Shown: positions 1 to 11,270 of the stretch, piece by piece
Numbering within the stretch: the first letter of the stretch is position 1
Layout: the number at the start of each line of letters is the position of its first letter
NCBI GenBank assembly: GCA_018398805.1
Contig: JAGFBZ010000722.1
Span: forward strand, 124,001 to 188,000
Length of the DNA stretch: 64,000 nucleotides
Direction: 5' to 3'
Source of the DNA: Hirundichthys speculiger
Taxonomy: Eukaryota > Chordata > Actinopteri > Beloniformes > Exocoetidae
Position numbers and translations under genes: made by a program
Notes under the pieces: generated by a model
What the model saw: only the letters and a program-made list of their open reading frames with translations
What the model was told of the DNA's origin: nothing
Databases searched by the model: none

Positions 1-336
1 GCAAATGTCCTTGAATCAGTTCTTTACGAAACATCAGGCAAAAACCACTGCTGAGAGAGAAAATGAGACGACGATAGAAGTTAAAAAGTAAATGAACATA
101 ATTTTTATTCTTTGTTTTTTTATTATATACAACTCTCATTTTATGTTAATTGGGCAGTAATCTAATGGTAACATGTATTTGTTACATGTTTTGAACCATT
201 TTTATGATGTATAAAAAAATTATGTCTGAATTTTGAGGGGCTTGGAACGGATTAGAACATTTACATGGAAAACAGAAATTTCAGGTTACGAAACTACTTC
301 CAGAACCAATTAATTTCGTAAATAGAGGTACCACTG
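1..336 (-). mobile_element. Tc1/mariner-like non-autonomous element, copy A (cut by window edge)
   Basis: The right end reads AGAGGTACCACTG followed by TA, and the interior matches the element at 15996-16700 in reverse orientation, including the stretch around GTAAATGAACATAATTTTTA. The left end lies outside the window. TA at the border and the inverted-terminal-repeat match to copy B support a TA-targeting DNA transposon. I see no transposase reading frame. Confidence 0.75.
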
Positions 337-338
337 TA

Positions 339-1719
339 TCTACTATTTCCTGGATGAATCGGGCTGCTATCCTTTGATTCAGAGGTGATTATATCTTTAC
401 TGTGCTCCAGGAGAATTTACTCTGATACAGGAACACAGATCTTGATTTTGACACTCCAGCAGTAATGTCACTTGTTTTAGCGTTTTTTTCAGGACCGCGG
501 TTATACATTTGACCCTTGTAGGTGGATAAACTCCATTTATTTTGGGTAAGTCGTTTTTGGACAGGAGGCAGAAATAATAGGCGTAATTTCAGCTACATAT
601 TTCAATGGTAAACAGGTGGGAAGGTGCACTTTAATCACTGACCACCTGTGATCATGTTTCTGAGGATGAATGTGAGGTCTGAGAAGTGGATCCTAGTGGC
701 CACCAGTGGTACTGCACTTGACTTAAACACTGTCGTCACGTCTTCAGAGCCGGCGGTGATGTACGTCTCTTATGTAGAATAACTCATAAAACTGACCTCA
801 TCAGCTTGTTTTAATGAACCAGAAGGGAAGTACTGATACTCGGGCGGTATTGCAGTGGCTCGATCTATCCTGTGATAAAATCATGGTGGAGCGACGTATT
901 GAAGGTACCCAGGTGTGTTCCTGCATCCATGCTGGGGAGGAACACCGCTGAGCGAACTGCTGCTCGCGTCCAGCAGTGACTCAGGCAGCACAGATACGAG
1001 GGCGCACATGCACGCCAACCCCTCCCTCGGGGGTTTGGACGTGTGTGCAGCACACACTGTACAGCGAGCTCCAACGTAACGCCCTCTGACGCTCAGGCCC
1101 GGCGTGTATGTGGGTCTGACGCAGTCGTGCGTGAGATCTAACCCACATCCTCGGGGCTTCTGCTGAGCAGCAGCCTTCTGAACGGGACAGCGGAGGCAGA
1201 GCGGAGCGTCCAGGCTGAGCCGCTCTCCGACACGTTTCTGGAGGCTGGGCTGCATGTCGGCAGCAGCAGCACCAGTCCTCCCACATCAAACTGACTTACT
1301 GCCGGACCATGACCTTCGACCCGTCACCGCTGCCCGTCTGACGGGACTCCCGACATCACGGTTAGCAGCGAAGCATCGCTGTGGCCCCGACGCTTCTGGA
1401 ACAGCTTCAGCTGTGTGATGCTGCAGCAGATGGAGGTCAGATGATGAATCTATGAAACGTGCCTCCACAGGCCCGATGGACTCAACCCTGCAGGTGCTGC
1501 CCAGGGTAAATGTGGACTCGTCAGGCCATGTGATCTCTCTCCGTTGCTCCAGATTCCAGTTTTTATGCTCCCCAGCAAACTAAATCCTTTAAATGACTGT
1601 CTATCACACATTTCAGGAGCTCAGTAGTTGATTTTTCGTGGATTAGATATCATTAAAAGACAGAATCCTGCCAGCTCCTCGAGCTGCTCACTCACACCCC
1701 CAAACGTCTTGTTCTGCAG
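339..1719 (+). other. raph1 intron, no recognised element
   Basis: This stretch precedes the first visible raph1 exon. I looked for the upstream RA-domain exon and did not find a convincing match. The part from about 880 to 1480 is GC-rich and has open frames on the minus strand, but their translations resemble no family I know. Confidence 0.5.
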
Positions 1720-1841
1720 AGCGGATCTTCGAGGATCACGAGAACCTCGTGGAGAACCTGCTCAACTGGACCAGAGACAGCCAGAACCGGCTCATGTTCA
1801 CCGAGCGCATCGAGAAGTACGCTCTATTCAAAAACCCGCAG
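1720..1841 (+). CDS. raph1: raph1 exon: RA-PH linker
   Basis: Acceptor TTCTGCAG and donor GTGAGG. The exon starts with the last two bases of a Glu codon and encodes [17 protein letters not shown], then a segment ending ALFKNPQ. It matches the helical linker between the RA and PH domains of MRL proteins. Confidence 0.93.
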
Positions 1842-2639
1842 GTGAGGCGCACGCACGCACGCACGCACGCTGTACAGGTCCTGTAAAAATCAGCGGATAT
1901 GACTCACCTGGTTCCCCTTCCCTCCTTTCTGCTGCAGAACTATTTGTTGGGGCGGAAGGAGACATGCGAGATGGCTGAGAGGAACAAAGAGGCTTTGTTG
2001 GAGGTTAGTTTGTTTTATCGTCCTACTCACAGGTGCTTCCTCACGTGCATCATTTCATCTCAGTCTTCAGAACAGAAACCAGAGCTCAGAAACGTGCCGA
2101 AGACACGAAACAAAAGACCAGTCTGAGCGTTTTCCATCGACGATCGTTTGCTGAATCCTTGCACCCAAGTTAAATGATGCGTTTATGTGTCAGGAGTGTT
2201 TTGGGGGAACTTCGGTTTCTGTGCCTGAGATGGAGGGAGTCTTGTGGCTGAAAGAGGACGGGAAGAAGTCGTGGAAGAAACGTTACTTCCTGCTGAGGGC
2301 GTCTGGCATCTACTACGTCCCGAAGGGCAAACCAAAGGTGAGAACTGAGATAACGTGCAGAAAACATCTTCAGAGATAACCAGACACTTTTCAATGCAAC
2401 CCTGAAACCTGTGTCCTGTTCATGTGTGTGTGTGTGTGTGCACGTGCTCGTGCTCACAGGCCTCCAGAGACCTGGTGTGTTTCCTCCAGCTGGATCATGT
2501 CAACGTCTACCTGGGACAGGACTACAAGAGCAAGTACAAGGCGCCGAACAGACTACTGCATGGTGCTGAAGGTGAGACTCTGCTGCTGCCATCTGGTGGC
2601 CACAGAGAGGAACAACAGCTGCAGGTTGAAGTCATGGGC

Positions 2640-2676
<37 letters not shown>

Positions 2677-5600
2677 CACCCTCAGATCCAGAAGAAGTCT
2701 CAGTACATACGGTACCTGTGCTGTGATGACATCAGAACCCTCCAACAGTGGATCAACAGTATTCGCATCGCCAAGGTAACAGCCTGTCTGAGTCCCCCCC
2801 CCCCACCCCCCCGTTACATCTAAGCATCTCTGAACTTCCAGCTCCTGAGTTTAAAATTTAAAAGTCTAAAAAGAACAAGGTCGTGGTGGCTGTGAGGGCG
2901 CACAGATGTGAGTTTAGAGTAGGGCTGTAGCGATACACTAATCTCACGAATACGATACACGATATTCGGCTCACGATACGAATATATCGATATTCATCTT
3001 ACAATACATTTTCATCATTTTCTGAAAGATTTTAAAGGGACAAAGTGATTTTGGTGACATCTTATGAGTGTTCCAATGACTTTGTTTGAATTAATTGAAC
3101 TGAAAGCATCAATTACACATTATATGGCTGACAGGCAGCTTGAAAATGCTGGACAAAATGAATAAAAGATGTGTTGAGAAAAATTGTTTCATTTATTTAA
3201 ACAGTGCAAATTGTTGCTTGCAAGCTTTTAAAGGTGGGACACGGGGGTTTTGAAAGAAGCTTAGAATATCGATACCCGTGGCTGAAAAATCGATACTCTC
3301 TGGAGAATAAAATATCGATATATATCACAGAATCGATAAAATCGCTCAGCTCTAGTGTAGAGGAATAAAACATAACAGGCTGATTGGAAGTCATTATATT
3401 CACATGCCTTATAACTCTTCCTGAGTTAAAACATTAGTGTTTAAAAATTATTTACTTGTTTCTGCTGGCTTTGCATTATTTGAGGCCTGCAAACACAGCT
3501 CTATTTCTTTTTTTTTTTTTTTTTTTTTTTGTGTTATTTTGAGCATTTGTCAGTTTCTGCAAATAAATGCTCTACACCAGGGGTCCCCAACCCCCGATCC
3601 CCGACCCGGTACGGGTCCGTGGGTTATTTGGTACCAGGAAAAAAGAAATCACTTCCATCATCACAGTTCAATTTATTATCTGAGTCTAAATGATGTTTTA
3701 TTTTAAAAAATGACCGGATTCTCTCCGTTACATCCGTCTATGACTTCCAGACCCGTGTCTCGGTCACGTGATCCGTTTAAACCCCCAAAGCTGGAAAAAT
3801 GAGTAAAAAAGCAAACGCCTTTGGGATTTGTCTTTGTGCAGAGAGGATGTTAATGACGTTCTGTTGTTCTAATAAAGTTGCACGTGAGTACACAGCTGAT
3901 TTACGTTTATTATAATATATAGAAAATACCACAGTCTTTATTCCAGTCGTATCAGTTTATTTTGTTGTTTATCTGCCAACACATTTTACTGACCGGTCCG
4001 TGGTGCTAAAAAAGTTTGCTTTTGGAATTTAGAAGAAATGTCATCAGTAGTTTAAAGAAAAAAACAAAAGCGGTAATTGTACTCGAATCCAGACCAATAA
4101 ATAGGAAAGTAAGAACTTGAATGGGACAGTTAGATTGGTCCCAATTTTTGTTTTTGAATTTTTTCCTGCAGCTTTAATGACCTCCACATGTCTGATCCTG
4201 AACCATTAAAAAATGTAGTTAAACTTTAGACTGAATTTGACGGAGGACAGCGCTGCCGGCATTCTGGCTTCTCTTTTCTATATTTTTCTGAACATTTTTG
4301 AACTTCTTAAACGATTAATGACGTAATCGTGCCGTATCTGAGGCGCTGAGCAGATAACTGGCGCTAACCCAGCGACCCAGACTCCAGGGCTCATCTGAGC
4401 TGATGCAGATCACGTAGTGTGAACGCGCCCTCAGACTCCAGACTGTCTGCTGCTGGTCGTTATCAAAGCGTTAAGAGATCAGAGCAGCTTTAGGATGTTG
4501 CCTGCCCCCCCCCCTTGTATAAGTCATTAACAACATTAGAGCATCTGTCAAAGGTCTGAGTGCATCTGGCATTAGTCGAGTTTTGCTGCCACACAGTTGC
4601 AGAAACTGAACTGATTACGACTAAAACCTCTCCCATGTCCGTCTGTGTGTCCGCCAGTATGGGAAGCAGCTGTACATCAACTTCCAGGAGGCGATGAGGA
4701 GGTCGGAGGCGGCCTACGACTGGTCCTCTCTCTCGTCTTCCTCCATTAAGTCAGGATCCAGCTCGTCCAGCCTTCCAGGTCTGAGTTCAGATCCCTCTGA
4801 AGTCCAGCTGTTAAAACTGAAACAGATAAAATCGCAGCAGCAGCTGCAGGACACACACTCGCATGCATTCATGAAAACACACATCAGGTCACTGCTTTCA
4901 CACGTGAGAACAGATTTAAACGTGAATGTTTCTTTTCTAAAACCTGCACGCCGTCGCTGCTGCTCCCAGAGTCCCAGTCCAACCACTCCAGCCAGTCGGA
5001 CAGCGGCGTCTCAGAGATGACATCATCAGGCCACGCCCGCTCCCAGAGCGTGGTCAGCTCCATCTTCTCCGACGCCTGGAGAAGAGGAACGCAAGGAGAG
5101 GTGTGTGAACACACACACACACACACCACACACACATGCAGCACTTGTTTCGTTCACCTGTGGACTTCGTTTCCCACAATTCCCATCTGCTCTCCTACCA
5201 GCGGTCCAGGGTGAAGGGGCGTATGGCGGTGCCTCTGTGTGCAGGAGGAGGGGGGAGTGGAGGTTAGACAGGAAGTGGTTTAACAGGCATGTTCATGGTT
5301 TGGCTGCAGCCGTCTAAACCGGTCCTCACCTGTCCTCACCGGCAGATCACTTTAACGCTGCAGTTAGGCTGCAGCACTTCCACCTGCTCATCACTTTTAT
5401 AGATGTTTTATAGATGTTGTAAATGTTTTTTATTCCTAGGGGTGCACGATAACTATCAGACCGATAACAGGAAATTATGACATCATCCCAATAAGTCCGA
5501 TATCGCGACAAATAGCCCCAATAACATATATATTTTTGTCAACACAGCAGTGCCTCGCTTCCTCTGAGCCTTAAACAACCGGCAGTGAATGTTATGTTCA

Positions 5601-8600
5601 AGTAATGTCGGCATAATCAGAAAAACGATTAATAATAAGGAATAATTTTCAATAAGGAAAATCAAGAATCCCCCCTCATGCCAGAAAACAACTCGTTAAC
5701 TCGGTCATCATTTTGGTAGTTGCTGACTTGAATTTATATTCGCAGTATTTTCCCACATGTTACGCATAAAAAAGAAAAAAGGCTGAAAGAACAACTAGCA
5801 AACGATGGAACATGGGAATTTACGTTACACCTTGAATGCAGCCTGCAGCACAGCGCTGATCACAACAAACATGGCGGAGTGGAACTTCGTTAAAGTTTCA
5901 GAAGAAGATAGTTTGGTGTTTATTTGTGACAAATCCTCCAAGTGAATTCTACGAGGAGGGAAGCACAAGCTTTAATACGTAAAACCTGATCGACCACCTA
6001 CAACATAACAATCGCTTCCATGGAGTTTTGAAATCACTCTAATTTGAGCTAACGGAAGCTAATGCTAACGTGCGCAAACCAGCAGCAGTCTCCCCTCTCC
6101 TCTCCTTCATTCCTCTCATCTAAAGCTTCCACGAGATTAAAAAATTAAAAAAACAAAAACTACTGAACCTCATTTACTTTAATTAAAGGTATTAATTTAA
6201 ATGGAACCACAAGCCAAAATCCTTTAAATGTTAATCTTTTTCAGTTAGTAATTTTGATGCATGTATTTCCATCAGTTCAAGGAGCCTTTATTTTTTTATA
6301 TCAGTCAGTAATGAACCTTATTTAAGTTAATGTGAGATATCAAATAGGTTTGTTTCATAACTTTACAAAAATGTTTGAGAGGTTTGCCAGTAGTTTTTCA
6401 TTGGAAAAATAAATATCTGTTCATTTAAAAAGTCAAAACTATTTTTGGTTTTGTTCATAGTATTAATGTAATGATCTTAGGTATATGTGTGTGTTATCGG
6501 TTATCGGCCTTTAGGAGCTGAAAATTATCGGTTATCTGTATTAAAAAACAGTTATTGTGCATCCCTATTTATTCCCTCAGTTTCCATTTTAATATTTTTT
6601 TTAACTTCTCTCGAGGCTGCTTCAGGGTTCTTTCTTTAACTGAATGAAGTCACTGAAGCGTTTCGTCACTCGATCCTCCTGTTTTCAGTTTGTCTACATC
6701 TACTGGACAGTGATTTGGTGGAGTCCTGGTTGTGAACGGCTGCATCTGAGCTGTTGAATTTCTTTCTAACCTCATGGTGTGATGACATGTTTCTACCAGC
6801 AACGGTTTGGATGAACTGACCGTCTGGACGTCATTAGAAGCACTCTGGATGTATAACTTCAGACAGCGGTTTGCTTGATGGTTTGGAAGTCGGTTGTGAG
6901 CGTGTTTGATGCATGAAAACAAGAAGTGCAGTTAAACCGACTGAGCGATGGAGTGTCAGACGCAGGAAACGTCAGAGCCACCTGTTATCGTCTCATCCTT
7001 GAGCCAAAGAGTCGGTGCAGCTGCATTTGGAGCTCAGCAGCCTTTTACTTCAACAGCAAGAAGCAGGGACTGAAACAGCTGCAGGAGGAGGAGTGGCTCC
7101 AGAGAGGGTCAAGAAAGTTGGATCTGCAAAGTCAAACATTCATCTGTCTTTGATGCACAGAACTGTGTCTCTAGACTGGACACGCACAGATGAGTCTTCT
7201 CACATTTAGTCACTGACGTCCTCTGGAGCTAAAGGTCAAGAGACAAAGCTGTGAATTAAAATCTGCCTCTAACAAGAATGACATCGCTGCAGATGTCGTA
7301 CTCTGGTGCTCATGTGAAAGTTTGATGCATGACGTCGCTGGTCGTCTTGATTGATTTAGGTCTTGGTGGAAAAAATGAAAGACACAGGCCTGAAATATCA
7401 TTTTAGCTCCTTCTAAAAAAAAAATAAAAATAATAATAGGGCTGGGCAAGTTAACGCGTTATTATCGTGTTAACGCCGACATTTATTTTATCTCGCGTTA
7501 CCGCACGTTGCTCACATGCTTTTGTTTTGAAAAGTCTGTTACTGGCTGCTGCGGAACCGGAAAATAATTGGCAGGTCAAATGCGAAAAAAAGCTAAGACA
7601 GACATGGAGAACGGTAAAAATCTGTGAACTTTACAGTTCAGGTAGCAACTCAGGTAGCAATATATAATAATTCTGTCAGAAAAAAAAATTCTGGACTGCA
7701 ACAAAACTTTCGCGTCATTCCTCCATGTTCCATCAGATCTGCTCCATGTGTTCACTGTCCTGCTGTTCTCTAGCTGGTTACTGCAGTGCAGCTCCATCTA
7801 GTGGCACAGATGTGTAATGACAACAGAAAGTCCAGTCCTTGATTATAAAACAAATTCAGTTCTGTGGCCCGTTTTTTAATTTCGTATTTTTGATCCAAGT
7901 CAAAAATTGAAATATTAAAAAAACAGGCATTTTTTAATTTTTTGTGTTAGATTTAAAAATGAAAAATGTAATAAAATGTCACCTTTTTTTTTTTTTTTTT
8001 TTTTTTGATTAGTAAAGTTACTGAACGTTAACATGGACATTTTCATTTTAAAGTTCTCCCAGACGGAGGATTCAACAGAAACAAGGTTATTTGTAACAAC
8101 TGACAAGTTGAACTCCCCGTTAAAAGTTTCTGCTGTTACCTCAGAAATTACCTGTTTTAATGTTCTGATTGTGCTGAGACACAATCATTTTGTTGGATTT
8201 TGTTTGTAGACTTTTTTTTTTTATTTTTTATAAAAAAACAGAATGACATTAATGCCCTGGCAGTGGCAATAAGCTTTATTTTATTTGACATTTTTTAAGA
8301 TGAGATTTACACTAAATATGTGTTACTGACAAGTGCTGATGTTAAAAGTGTTTGAACAACAAATGTTATGACACTTTAGTTCATATGGCAGCAGAACATT
8401 TAAATAAAAGTGACCTTTACACTACTTTTGAATTCATTATTTGACTTTTCATATACAATGCGATTAATCGTGATTAATCAGGGAAATCATGCGATTAATC
8501 GCGATTAAAAATTTTAATCATTGCCCAGCCCTTAATAATAATAATAATAATAATAACCCCAAGTGAAATGGTTTAATTTCTTAAGGTGGAATGATTATCT

Positions 8601-11270
8601 GATAAAATACTGTTTTCCTGAGGAGTATGAAGGAGCTGCCAGACGAATCACTGCAGAAACGATCAGCTCAGATCTTAGCAGACTAAAATTATATCATTTT
8701 TTTATAATTCTGAAGTCCCACTCTGACTCTGGCGTTTGCTCTTTAGAGGTTCAAATAAACTCCTGCATCATCCACTCAGACTAACTCCAGTCAGCGTTGG
8801 ACTGTGTTCTCACTGCACTGGTTTGCTGTCCTGGTTTGGATTTCAGTTTCTGTTCGTAAACCTGTAAAACACTCCGGTGTTCACTAACGTTCTACCTTTT
8901 CCCTCCCTCCGTCCCTCCCTCCCTCCGTCCTCCGTCTCCACCTTCCTCTCCTCTCTGCAGATGATGAGGATCGACACGATCAGTAAGCCCATCCCTGTCC
9001 AGATACCGACGCTGTCCCCGCTCTCTCAGCCTCAGACTCCGCCCTCCCGGAGCAGCTACACCGACGGCCTGGTCCCGTCTGACGATTCCTCCCCATCGCC
9101 CCCCTCGCCTCCCCCGCCCCCGCAAGCGCCTACCTCCTCCTCATACGTGAAGTACAGCACGCTGGCCCGCCTGCAGAACCAAAACCAGCCCAGGACACAG
9201 CAGGCAGGTGCTGGCGGCCCCCCCGCCGCCCCCCCACAGTCCGCCAAACCAAACTACAACACCCTTCCGGCCGCTTACAGCAACTCCCCTCCCTCTCCCC
9301 CGCCTCCCCCTCCACCCGCGGCGCCAGCTCCCGGCTCAGCCATGGCCGCGTTGAAGTTTGGTCCTCCGAGCCCCACCGCTCTCCCACCGCCGCCCCCGCT
9401 GGAGGAGGAGGCCCAGGAGCCCTCCTACCTCCCCCCGCCGCCTCCAGAGAGCCTGGAGAGCAACGGGCTGCCGCCCCCTCCCCCTCCAGACCACTTCCCC
9501 AACTCCTGCCCTCAGCTCTCCAACGCCGGCCTCCAGCAGTTCCTGGCGCAGAAGTTTCCCAACATGGTGTACGACTTCAGCCCGGCGGGCCCCGAGAGCA
9601 CCTCCCCCCCCCCGCCCCCGCCGCCCTCCGAGCTCTCTCCTCCAACCTCGCTGCAGGTTCTCCGGCCCGCGTCCCCGACCGCACCGCCTCCGGCGCCCCC
9701 CAAGACCTTCACCAGTGGGTTTCCTCCACAAACCGCTCCCAAACCGTCAGGCCCCTCCTCCCTCCCCATCGCCCTCTCGCCCGTGTCTCCGACGCAGCCC
9801 ACCGCCGGGCACGGGCCGTTCAAAAAGCAGCAGAGTTTCTCAACGGGACACTCCCCGAATCAGCCCCCTCCCACTCTGCCAAAGCAGCACAGCCTGTCCT
9901 CCAAGAACCTCGCCCTCTCCCCCTCCTCATCCTCCTCTTCCGTCTCCATCGCGGCCGCTACCTCCTCTTTGGTCAAGCAGATTGTCAATCAGTTCCCGGG
10001 GAACTCCTCCTCTCCGCCCGCCTCCAACTTCGCCGCTCCCCAGTCTCCCCCGGCGGTGAAGGCAAAACCCAAGTGGCAGCCGGGAGGCGTGGCTCCACAG
10101 TCGCCGGAGTTCCCCCCGCCTCCTCCCGACAGCTCCCTGGGAGAGTTCCCTCCTCCCCCCTCCTCAGCCTCCTCCTCCAAGACGGGCTCCCCCATCAAGA
10201 AGTCGCCTTCCACCTCGTCCACGGGGTCCACCAAGCGCGGACCCCCGCCGACCCCGCAGAGAGCCTCCTCCATCCGAGACGCCCAGGAAGAGAGGCCCAA
10301 GAAGGTGGAGAGTCTGGTCAGCAAGTTCGGCCACGGCGCTCCGACGGGAACGTCGTCCAGCTCCTCGTCGGCGACGGGCTCTCCCTCTAAAGACTCCGCC
10401 TCTGTCCCCGCCCCCCTCCCCAAGCCGGGGAAGCTCAACTTATCCAACCTGCCGCTGGCCCTCCAGGGCCTGCAGACGGGCCAGCACCATCAGCCCCCCG
10501 ACTTCCCATCCCCTCCTCCCCCGCCTCCCCCCTCCCAGCCTCATCACCTCGACTCATCCCCCGACTACTTCCCGCCTCCCCCCACCGACTCAGAGCTTTT
10601 CCCTCCTCCGCCCCACCCGTCCGAGTTCCATCAACCGCCAAAGGTCGCCGTGGTGAACCCCCAGCCCCAGATGCAGCAACCTCCGCAGTCGGCAACCTCC
10701 TCCCTGTCGTCATCGTCGTGGAAACAGGGGTCGCTTAAAAAGGGGGCGGTCCCTCCGCCAACACTAAACCGGCGGAGCAGCAACACGGGCCAGTACGACA
10801 ACACCATCTCGCTGCCCCTCTCCCCGCCGCCTCTGTCTCAGACCCCTCCTCCCTCCCTGTCTTCTTACTCCTCCTCCCCCTCCCCCATCCCCCCCACCTC
10901 CCCCAAATCAGCGGGGCCGGTCTCCCTGGCCCTCAAGCCCCACTTCCTGGAAGACCTCAACCGCACACTTAAGAGGAAGTCGGTGACGCGTCACGGCTCG
11001 CTCACCTCCTCCACCCTGATCTCCTCCAAGATGGACCCCGTGGGCACCATGGACGACATGGCGCTCCTCCCGCCTCCTCCCCCCGAGCTCCTGCATCAGC
11101 AGCAGCAGCAGCAGGGGGTCCGGGGACACTCCCAGACTCTGTCCCGCCACCACACGCACTCCCACTCCACCAAACACGCCAACATCTCAGGCTATGCAAC
11201 GTTGCGGCGAGGCCCGCCTCCCGCTCCTCCGAAACGGGACCAAAGCACCAAACTGACCAGTGAGTGGTAG
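1720..11270 (+). CDS. raph1: raph1, lamellipodin (Ras association and pleckstrin homology domains 1), 3' part
   Basis: Lamellipodin is an MRL-family adaptor. It binds membrane phosphoinositides through RA-PH and recruits Ena/VASP and the Scar/WAVE complex to drive lamellipodia. Eight exons are visible: 1720-1841, 1938-2003, 2194-2337, 2460-2571, 2677-2775, 4658-4778, 4970-5100 and 8961-11270. Translations follow vertebrate RAPH1 in order: RA-PH linker ([17 protein letters not shown]), PH domain ([20 protein letters not shown]), serine-rich segment ([12 protein letters not shown]), then the proline-rich tail ending in [12 protein letters not shown]. All junction phases agree except exon 2460-2571, which has one surplus base. 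The RA domain and N terminus lie upstream of the window. Which teleost paralogue (raph1a or raph1b) this is cannot be decided here. Confidence 0.95.
1938..2003 (+). CDS. raph1: raph1 exon: linker before PH domain
   Basis: The exon is 66 nt in phase 0, with acceptor GCTGCAG and donor GTTAGT. It encodes [20 protein letters not shown] plus LE, matching the NYLLGKKE segment of vertebrate RAPH1. Confidence 0.93.
2194..2337 (+). CDS. raph1: raph1 exon: first half of PH domain
   Basis: The exon is 144 nt in phase 0. It encodes [20 protein letters not shown] followed by the basic [15 protein letters not shown] strand pair, which is the phosphoinositide-binding face typical of PH domains. Confidence 0.94.
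2422..2675 (+). repeat. (TG)n tracts on both sides of the central PH exon
   Basis: One (TG)n run at about 2422-2441 lies 20 nt before the acceptor of exon 2460-2571. A longer one at about 2642-2675 runs into the acceptor of exon 2677-2775. In RNA these are UG repeats, known binding sites for TDP-43 and CELF proteins. Confidence 0.9.
2460..2571 (+). CDS. raph1: raph1 exon: central PH domain, with 1-nt insertion
   Basis: Encodes [20 protein letters not shown], then DYKSKYKAP, then leaves frame. The conserved continuation DYCMVLK is present one base later, and the exon is 112 nt where 111 is expected between phase-0 neighbours. The surplus base lies at about 2547-2548, in the AA of CCGAACAG. 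Splice sites are intact (CACAG and GTGAGA). I read this as a sequence error or a private frameshift, not as normal coding sequence. Confidence 0.88.
2677..2775 (+). CDS. raph1: raph1 exon: C-terminal half of PH domain
   Basis: The exon is 99 nt in phase 0 and encodes [20 protein letters not shown], then [13 protein letters not shown]. This is the last strand and the C-terminal helix of the PH domain, with its tryptophan. The acceptor lies directly after a (TG)n tract ending GTGTAG, so there is no ordinary pyrimidine tract. Confidence 0.94.
2920..3354 (+). mobile_element. hAT-type non-autonomous element in raph1 intron
   Basis: Ends read TAGGGCTGTAGCGAT and ATCGCTCAGCTCTA, an imperfect terminal inverted repeat. 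The flanks are GTTTAGAG and GTGTAGAG, an 8-bp duplication with one mismatch. The interior is rich in ATCGATA motifs and has no transposase. Confidence 0.75.
3577..4020 (+). mobile_element. hAT-type remnant with CAGGGGTCCCCAACC end
   Basis: The left end carries CAGGGGTCCCCAACC, a common hAT terminus in vertebrates. The right part holds GACCGGTCCGTGGTGC. A matching right inverted repeat is missing, so the element appears truncated and the borders are approximate. Confidence 0.5.
4658..4778 (+). CDS. raph1: raph1 exon: post-PH serine-rich segment
   Basis: Encodes [20 protein letters not shown], then [13 protein letters not shown], and ends in phase 1 (P + G). It matches the YGKQLYMNYQEAL region of human RAPH1 directly C-terminal to the PH domain. 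Confidence 0.93.
4970..5100 (+). CDS. raph1: raph1 exon: serine-rich linker
   Basis: Starts in phase 1 after TGCTCCCAG and encodes [20 protein letters not shown], then a segment ending AWRRGTQGE. The exon closes in phase 0 with donor GTGTGT, beside a (CA)n run. It matches the SQSNHSNQSDSGVS region of vertebrate RAPH1. Confidence 0.92.
5437..6567 (+). mobile_element. hAT-type non-autonomous element in raph1 intron, perfect TSD
   Basis: Ends are TAGGGGTGCACGATAA and TTATTGTGCATCCCTA. The flanks are a perfect 8-bp duplication TTTATTCC (5429-5436 and 6568-6575), which fits hAT transposition. The element is 1131 bp with no transposase frame. A relative without the right end is nested in a rif1 intron at about 44374-45352. 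Confidence 0.88.
7437..8533 (+). mobile_element. hAT-type non-autonomous element, copy 1 of the TAGGGCTGGGCAA family
   Basis: Ends are TAGGGCTGGGCAAG and TTGCCCAGCCCTT, flanked by AATAATAA on both sides (7429-7436, 8534-8541). The interior is closely similar to the element at 39823-40979, including GCTCCATCTAGTGGCACAGA and the GATTAATCGTGATTAATC subterminal motifs. No transposase. It lies in the last raph1 intron. Confidence 0.87.
8961..11270 (+). CDS. raph1: raph1 terminal exon: proline-rich Ena/VASP- and SH3-binding tail
   Basis: Single 769-codon exon ending TGG TAG, entered through acceptor CTCTCTGCAG after a long CT tract. The protein is dominated by proline runs. Four FPPPP motifs (about 10110, 10145, 10568 and 10597) fit EVH1 sites for Ena/VASP, and PPPAPPKRD near the end fits SH3 ligands. 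A short poly-Gln run lies at about 11094-11114. Conserved islands such as [36 protein letters not shown] and [19 protein letters not shown] match human RAPH1. In-frame codons upstream of 8961 are intronic: they translate the CT tract and resemble nothing conserved. Confidence 0.95.
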   Translation: MMRIDTISKPIPVQIPTLSPLSQPQTPPSRSSYTDGLVPSDDSSPSPPSPPPPPQAPTSSSYVKYSTLARLQNQNQPRTQQAGAGGPPAAPPQSAKPNYNTLPAAYSNSPPSPPPPPPPAAPAPGSAMAALKFGPPSPTALPPPPPLEEEAQEPSYLPPPPPESLESNGLPPPPPPDHFPNSCPQLSNAGLQQFLAQKFPNMVYDFSPAGPESTSPPPPPPPSELSPPTSLQVLRPASPTAPPPAPPKTFTSGFPPQTAPKPSGPSSLPIALSPVSPTQPTAGHGPFKKQQSFSTGHSPNQPPPTLPKQHSLSSKNLALSPSSSSSSVSIAAATSSLVKQIVNQFPGNSSSPPASNFAAPQSPPAVKAKPKWQPGGVAPQSPEFPPPPPDSSLGEFPPPPSSASSSKTGSPIKKSPSTSSTGSTKRGPPPTPQRASSIRDAQEERPKKVESLVSKFGHGAPTGTSSSSSSATGSPSKDSASVPAPLPKPGKLNLSNLPLALQGLQTGQHHQPPDFPSPPPPPPPSQPHHLDSSPDYFPPPPTDSELFPPPPHPSEFHQPPKVAVVNPQPQMQQPPQSATSSLSSSSWKQGSLKKGAVPPPTLNRRSSNTGQYDNTISLPLSPPPLSQTPPPSLSSYSSSPSPIPPTSPKSAGPVSLALKPHFLEDLNRTLKRKSVTRHGSLTSSTLISSKMDPVGTMDDMALLPPPPPELLHQQQQQQGVRGHSQTLSRHHTHSHSTKHANISGYATLRRGPPPAPPKRDQSTKLTSEW

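Noticed and set aside
881..1480. Minus-strand frames near the left edge as a possible gene
   Set aside because: No homology, no splice signals that pair, and the location is a raph1 intron.
7915..8184. Minus-strand frame shared with 40412-40636
   Set aside because: The match arises because both lie in copies of the same non-coding hAT element. The residues resemble no transposase.
9336..9731. Long antisense frames across the raph1 proline-rich exon
   Set aside because: They are shadows of the GC-rich coding strand, giving Gly/Arg/Glu-rich strings with no conserved motif.
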